This document shows, one piece after another, positions 58,947-64,000 of a DNA stretch of 64,000 nt. How positions within the stretch are numbered: the stretch's first letter is position 1; each line of letters begins with the position of its first letter. Made by a program: the position numbers and the translations under genes. The notes beneath the pieces were generated by a model, which did not search any database, was not told the DNA's origin, and saw only the letters and a program-made list of their open reading frames with translations. This stretch comes from Arctopsyche grandis (lineage: Eukaryota; Arthropoda; Insecta; Trichoptera; Hydropsychidae), in NCBI RefSeq assembly GCF_051622035.1, contig NC_135357.1, positions 20,822,256-20,886,255 on the forward strand. The letters run 5' to 3'.

Positions 58947-59324
58947 GGGTCTACCTCTCGGGCCGGAATGTGAAATTACCGAAAACGCAAATATCGGAAG
59001 GCAAAGATCGAAAATCGAAAGATCAAAAAAAAGGGTGCATGGTAAACGGTACATACTCACTTAATTTGCGCGAGCAGGATACAACAGGAACAAGAGGAAC
59101 AGGCTTTTCCTCCCGTATTAATGTGCGCACGCAGAATACGGGAGGAAAAGCCTGTTCCTCTTGTTCCTGTTGTATCCTGCTCGCGCAAATTAAGTGAGTA
59201 TGTACCGTTTACCATGCACCCTTTTTTTTTTGATCTTTCGAGTTATGATCTTTCGATTTTCGATCTTTGCCTTCCGATATTTGCGTTTTCGGTAATTTCA
59301 CATTCCGGCCCGTCACGGAGACCG
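58947..59324. mobile_element. Fold-back MITE next to a serpin exon acceptor
   Basis: Long inverted arms from GGGTCTACCTCTCGGGCCGG to CATTCCGGCCCGTCACGGAG, same family as 41,053-41,380. The 9-bp duplication AACTTATAT is perfect (58,938-58,946; 59,325-59,333). The centre carries GAATACGGGAGGAAAAGCC, inverted copies of which abut each other. Confidence 0.92.
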
Positions 59325-59885
59325 AACTTATATACGTATACTTATATAGAATATTTTTTACCGTTCGAAATCTTTAAAAATAATATTTTGTGTGTATTTG
59401 TGTGTGCGTAAGTTAGTAAATATTATACTCTGTACAGTGAATCTGTATTTGCTAATAAAGTGATATTTTCACTAATTTAAATATATTATATCTGGCAGAG
59501 TTATTTATGCAGCTATTCAACCAATGTAAGAAGCAGACATTAAGATTCTCACGAATGTATATTTGTATTCACTTCATTAGTCGTCAGTAGATAATTTAAA
59601 CATATTGCTATTAAAATACGTTCTATAATATTCTCGATAATTATTACAAAACTTATTATTGCATCAATTCATAATTACGTTAAAGGTAAAGAGATTCTGT
59701 TATGTAATTAAAATTTTATTCATTAAATAAAAAAGCAGAAACTTATAGATTTGTGAAGACAACAAGAATTGTATTCATATCGATAATTTTTAGTCATAAA
59801 AAAGTACATAAATAGTCACAGCATTACCGTAGTCCACTATCACCTATGTAAACTCTTGCTTCAATTTAAATATTGCACTAAAATT

Positions 59886-60022
59886 TCAAAACCGTTTCAT
59901 TTGTCCAGAAAACACAACAAAGTCATCATTGCTTTTGAGATAAAATGTAAAAGGATGATCCATAATAAACAACTTTGGTTGGACGATTTTAAATGATCTT
60001 GAAGATCCCCCAGATCCCATAC
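59886..60022 (-). CDS. Serpin B alternative exon (5th), predicted P1 Ser
   Basis: Acceptor TATTCCAATTCATAG; stop TGA; donor-like TAG|GTGATA at 59,844. Split residue G, then MGSGGSSRSFKIVQP, FIMDHPFTFYLK, VVFSGQ. P1-P1' is Ser-Ser by count; Arg two residues on could be the true P1 if the loop is longer. Duplicate of 61,446-61,582. Confidence 0.9.
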
Positions 60023-60524
60023 CTATGAATTGGAATATAATGATCAAATTTGATTATTTGAAAAAATTTGGCGTCATATTAATGAACACGGTGAGATTGG
60101 TGAATGTGCCCAAACTATATGCTTAATGTAATTTTGATAGTTGATAAAATTATAACAATTCAAAAAGTATAAAAAGAGAAGAAGAAAGTTATAAAAACTA
60201 CTGAAAGATTTTCAATGTAAGTAGTTGTATATGAAAGGTGCGATTATCTTCATGCAGTATTAATAAAATTAGGCAAAAATATTGTATGATAACATTGGCG
60301 GCTGGCAATTTTTGGGTTTTTCATTAGTTAAATTAATATATTATTTAAATAATGGTTGTTCAAAAAATCATGAAAATTTTAATTGTTAATAAAAACACAA
60401 CAGTTTTATTTTACATACATACACATGCTAGAAACATGACATCGAAAATAAAAACAACTAAATGGACTAATAGGACCATTAATACCTGCTCCCATTATAC
60501 TACATATATATGCATGTATATGAG

Positions 60525-60720
60525 GGTTCGGTGATTATTTCGCACACGTCACTAGAATCTCGATCACGGAATATCTGGCACGCAAAAATTCCATCCATCG
60601 AGAGTTACCCACGTGAACAAATACTCTAACGAGAATTCGAGTGCCAGATATTCCGTATTCGCAATTTTTGTGGCAACGATTATCTTATGCGTGATCGCAA
60701 TGTGCGAAATAGTCCGTTAA
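60525..60720. mobile_element. Fold-back MITE (type 2)
   Basis: Inverted arms from GGTTCGGTGATTATTTCGCA to TGTGCGAAATAGTCCGTTAA, with CACGGAATATCTGGCACGC and GTGCCAGATATTCCGTATTC inside. Same family as the outer element at 45,918-46,271. It lies 34 bp downstream of the donor of the next exon. Confidence 0.8.
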
Positions 60721-60765
60721 TTAAACAAACATGCAAATAATTTTGTAAATTACCTATAAGAGATT

Positions 60766-60902
60766 TTAAAATAATTTAAAATTTCCAATAAATAAAGATT
60801 TATTTTCCTTGGTTTTTAAAATATATATAAATGGATGGTTTGCAGTAAATTGGATTGGGCGTCTAATATAAGTACTCAATGAATATTCCACGACTTGAAT
60901 AG
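60766..60902 (-). CDS. Serpin B alternative exon (4th), predicted P1 Tyr
   Basis: Acceptor CATAATTTTTGTAG; stop TAA; donor TAG|GTAATT at 60,754. Split residue A, then IQVVEYSLSTYIRR, PIQFTANHPFIYILK, SLFIGN. P1-P1' is Tyr-Ser, predicting a chymotrypsin-like target. Tandem duplicate of 58,749-58,885. Confidence 0.9.
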
Positions 60903-61445
60903 CTACAAAAATTATGTAAATAACAAAATTATAATATTGTACATATGTACATATGTATTGTATATTCTACATATTTAAATATTTGTACAATAATTTTACC
61001 ATTCGAAATCTTTAAAAAATCATATTGTGTGTGATGTATGTGTATTTGCTAATACAGTTACATTTTCATTAGTGTAAATATAAGTTATGGTTGAGTTAAG
61101 TTAAGTCAAAATACCAAAACGACAATTAATAGTATTTTTATACTCAAAGAATGCAACGACCAATTCATGAAAACGGCAATAGGCTTCCACCATTCATGAA
61201 ATAAGTATTATTCTTAACAAGCTCATGTAATGAGGAATTTCACAAATTGGGTATAACATACGGTAAAGGTTAAGAGATTCAGGATTAGAATTTCATTCAC
61301 TAAAAAAGCATAGTTTTCTTTTTAATTTGTGAAGACAATAAGAATTATATTTACATAAATAATTTTTAAAGTGCCATAAAACAGTCACAGCATTGCCATA
61401 AGCACCTAAGTTCTTGCTTCAATTTTAAATATTACAATAAAATTT

Positions 61446-61582
61446 TCAAAACCGTTTAATTTGTCCAGAAAACACAACAATGTCATCATTGGTTTTGAGA
61501 TAAAATGCGAAAGGATGGTCCATAATAAATAACGTTGGTTGGACTAATCTAAATGATCTAGAAGATCCCTCAAATCCCACAC
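61446..61582 (-). CDS. Serpin B alternative exon (3rd), predicted P1 Ser
   Basis: Acceptor TATTCTAATTCATAG; stop TGA; donor-like TAG|GTGCTT at 61,406. Split residue G, then VGFEGSSRSFRLVQP, FIMDHPFAFYLK, VVFSGQ. It differs from its duplicate at 59,886 at P6, P4 and P3 but keeps P1 Ser and the following SRSF. Confidence 0.9.
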
Positions 61583-61974
61583 CTATGAATTAGAATATAA
61601 TGACAAAATTTGATTTGAAAAAAAAAATTTGGAGTTCTTTGAAAAGCGATAGTAGTAAACATGATAACATAACAACAACGTAACATTTGTGAATTTGCTC
61701 AAACCATATCTGTATGTACTTGATTTACAAATAAATTAAATCGCTTTTCAAAAAACTAAGTAGATAATTTAAAAAAATGCTAAACATAACAAAAATATTC
61801 TATCAATATTTTTGAAACATTCGATTGAGTGATGAAAAATAGTTTCAAAATCATGACTAATTATACCACAACGAAAGCAAATGCACCAAAAATAAAATTA
61901 GAGCAAAATAATGATGATTTAGTGAATTAATACAATAAAAGCGATTCTATAATAAAATCCAGTCACGAACTTGA

Positions 61975-62155
61975 AAATTGCAGCCACGAAAAAACCGGTA
62001 AACGAAAAATCTACTATTTCATTAGAACATTTTTAAACGCAGGAAGTCATAATATTTTGAATTTCGTGTGCGCAATTTTCCATTTTCGCAATTTTCGGCG
62101 ACCGGTTCGTTCGTGTCACCAATGTTCGTGGCTGGTTCTATCCGTTCACCAATAA
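61975..62155. mobile_element. Probable decayed fold-back MITE
   Basis: GCAGCCACGAAAAAACCGGT near the left end and CCGGTTCGTTCGTG ... TTCGTGGCTGGTTC near the right end are imperfect inverted copies. No clear target duplication. Confidence 0.45.
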
Positions 62156-62680
62156 AAGCACAACTATTCATGATATGTAAATACATAGCAATACTTCATA
62201 TGCCACACATCATGTACAAAAATAATAAATGAAATATTAAATAATGAACCCATTAATTAAAAGTGTTTTCGTTAATCAAGAACGAAAGTTGGAGGTTCTA
62301 AGGCGATTAGATACCGCTGTAGTTTCAAATTGAGTTTTTAAGTCATATGGCATATGCAGTGTTGTTTATGTATGGTGTATCAATAGTGCAAATGCCATAC
62401 TTAATGCCATGCTAATCAAATTTTTGAATTGATTATAAATCTGAGCAAAATATTGCGAAAGAATCATTGTGGTATGACAAACAAAATATTTTTTGTAGAA
62501 AAATTGAATGCTATTAAAAGTTTTACTTCCATATTGAACCATTATAAAAGTGGTCAATTTGCTATATTGCACATACACTAATGATACAATCAGTTTTGAA
62601 AATTTTATTTTATATTTATGTATTTTTAAAAAGGGATACACAGATATATATGTAAATTTAGGTACACATTTTTTTTATTA

Positions 62681-62808
62681 TTACCATGTTTGAAGTTTTC
62701 CCATAAATATTATATCACCGTTATTGCTGTTCTTCAAAAGAAATACAAATGAATGATTTGCATTGAACGTTCTACTTGGTCGAATTGCATCAAGAGTAAT
62801 AAAAAGTC
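62681..62808 (-). CDS. Serpin B alternative exon (2nd), predicted P1 Asp
   Basis: Acceptor GGTTTATCGCAG; stop TAA. Split residue G, then LFITLDAIRPSRTF, NANHSFVFLLK, IIFMGK. P1-P1' is Asp-Ala (P4-P1 I-T-L-D). The strand motif is H-S-F instead of H-P-F. The donor is unclear: ATG|GTAATA overlaps the stop codon, or a weak GTGTAC lies 20 nt further. Confidence 0.87.
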
Positions 62809-63737
62809 CTGCGATAAACCCTCAATTAATAAATACTTTGAACAACACACTTTCTATACTCCCTGGTTGAAAAAACTCAAAAATACTAACCAATATGAAC
62901 CGACTGATCACAAATATGATATTGAAATTTTTTATACGATCAGGTTTTCAAGATATGAGCAAGTTATAATTTTCTCAATATTTAATGTTGTGAGTGTTTA
63001 AAATTAATATTTTAGTCAATATAGAATTGTTTTTTCTTTTAATTTTCATACGTGTATTATAATTTTAAAATTCTCATCATATTCATGGTCAACGGGTGTG
63101 AATTAGTTTAGATTTTTAGGTTTTAGCAGAGGAGTTGAAGAATCACTTTTGAACAGTGTTATTCTATTATTTAAATTGTAAAATAAATAGTCGAGTGTTA
63201 AAATAAAACATTTTTTTATATAATATCTTATGTAGCTGTGAATCAAATATCAGAAGCAAGTTTGTATGTATGTATGAATTGTTCTGTCTGTACACATCGT
63301 TATAGATAATTAAACTTATGTTAGTGATTCTGATGAAAATGGTATGTATGTTTATGTATTTGAATTATTTGATATTTGCCATGAAAATTTTCCAATCAGA
63401 AATAAAATAAATGGTAAATCTTTATATAAAGAAAAAAAGTGACATTTCATTAAAAAATAAATACATGTGTGTATATAAATTAAAATATTCTCCTCTCCAA
63501 AAACTAATAACTGGGTAACGGTGCAATTGATTGAATTCTATTAGATCTTTTTCAAAACATGTTTTATTAATATTTATATATATTTTATATTACATAATAT
63601 AATTAATAATGAATACAAAATTATTTTGAATAATATTTATCATTAATGTGATTGATTAATTACAAATTTTAATACTGACAATAAATTATTACCTCCTGTG
63701 TTTTCAGTAGATACATACATATGTATATTATTATAAT

Positions 63738-63862
63738 TTATTTTATCTCGGCTAATTTGCCAACGAACAATGGCTTGTGGTCTGCAACGATTACAAAGTA
63801 GAAAGGATGATCTGCACAGAAATTCATTTGAATTGGCATGCAAAATGCCATCATCACCATTC
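63738..63862 (-). CDS. Serpin B alternative exon (1st in transcription order), predicted P1 Phe
   Basis: Acceptor TTTGTTTATTAG; stop TAA; donor GAG|GTAATA at 63,693. Split residue G, then MVMMAFCMPIQMNF, CADHPFYFVIV, PLFVGK. P1-P1' is Phe-Cys; the loop is unusually rich in Met. This is the copy nearest the constant exons, which lie beyond the window. Confidence 0.9.
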
Positions 63863-64000
63863 CTAATAAACAAAGTTCCTGATTATACTTTTTATAAGTT
63901 TTAAATTTTCAACGAGTATTAAGTGGAGACAGTCAACAAATATAAAACGCTTACATTTTAAAAACTTGATAAATTTGACAAGTAACGCGTATTTTGAACC

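Larger units (their letters stand above)
50195..64000 (-). other. Serpin B locus: cassette of alternative 3' exons (constant exons lie beyond the right edge)
   Basis: Twelve minus-strand exons between 51,434 and 63,862 each encode P6 of the reactive-centre loop to the serpin C-terminus. Each follows an acceptor AG, starts in phase with two bases completing a codon whose first base is G, and ends with a stop. After most stops a donor-like GT follows within 0-50 nt: TAG|GTATTA at 55,908, CAG|GTATTT at 51,757, TAG|GTAATT at 58,737 and 60,754, GAG|GTAATA at 63,693. This is the layout of Manduca sexta serpin-1, where one of about twelve exon 9 copies is chosen and joined to a shared 3'-UTR exon. 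Exons 1-8 must lie to the right. Two relic exons and a candidate terminal exon complete the array. Confidence 0.9.

Noticed and set aside
63643-63873. 76-codon minus-strand frame
   Set aside because: It is in the wrong frame over the real serpin exon at 63,738-63,862.

Overview
The window is AT-rich animal DNA with spliced genes, long introns, microsatellites and many DNA transposons (hAT, Helitron, piggyBac-like, fold-back MITEs). An insect is clear from the ZAD-type zinc-finger gene. A lepidopteran is the best guess, because the right third is laid out like the serpin-1 locus known from moths. The order rests on that parallel and on the Helitron types, not on a marker gene. All three real protein-coding loci are on the minus strand.

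Left part (1-33,000): I see no host gene. It holds nested transposon remains: a hAT copy cut by the window edge, a 2.3-kb hAT at 1,888-4,181 with two insertions inside it, a 1-kb hAT at 5,458-6,453 with a perfect 8-bp target duplication, Helitron ends, shared minisatellites, a 78-bp tandem repeat, tRNA-like repeats, a GC-rich island near 31.1 kb and a non-LTR reverse-transcriptase fragment. Between them lie unique, often AT-rich stretches without coding signal.

Serpin A (33,032-35,090): a complete nine-exon gene for a secreted, inhibitory-type serpin of 450 residues. It carries an unusual 66-residue tail after the normal serpin end.

Zinc-finger gene (39,978-45,777): 17 coding exons that join in frame into an 887-residue ZAD protein with 17 C2H2 fingers. 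A fold-back MITE has landed exactly on one of its splice donors and duplicated it.

Right part (about 50,200 to the right edge): twelve alternative exons, each coding the variable half of a serpin reactive-centre loop plus the serpin C-terminus. All start in the same codon phase, and most have a splice donor soon after the stop. There are also two decayed exon relics and a candidate shared 3'-UTR exon. The constant exons of this second serpin must lie beyond 64,000. By choosing one exon per transcript, the gene would make at least twelve inhibitors with different predicted P1 residues (Phe, Tyr, Leu, Lys, Arg, Ser, Cys and, unusually, Asp and Glu). This cassette, its recent tandem duplication with a fast-changing loop, and its acidic-P1 members are the most interesting content of the window.
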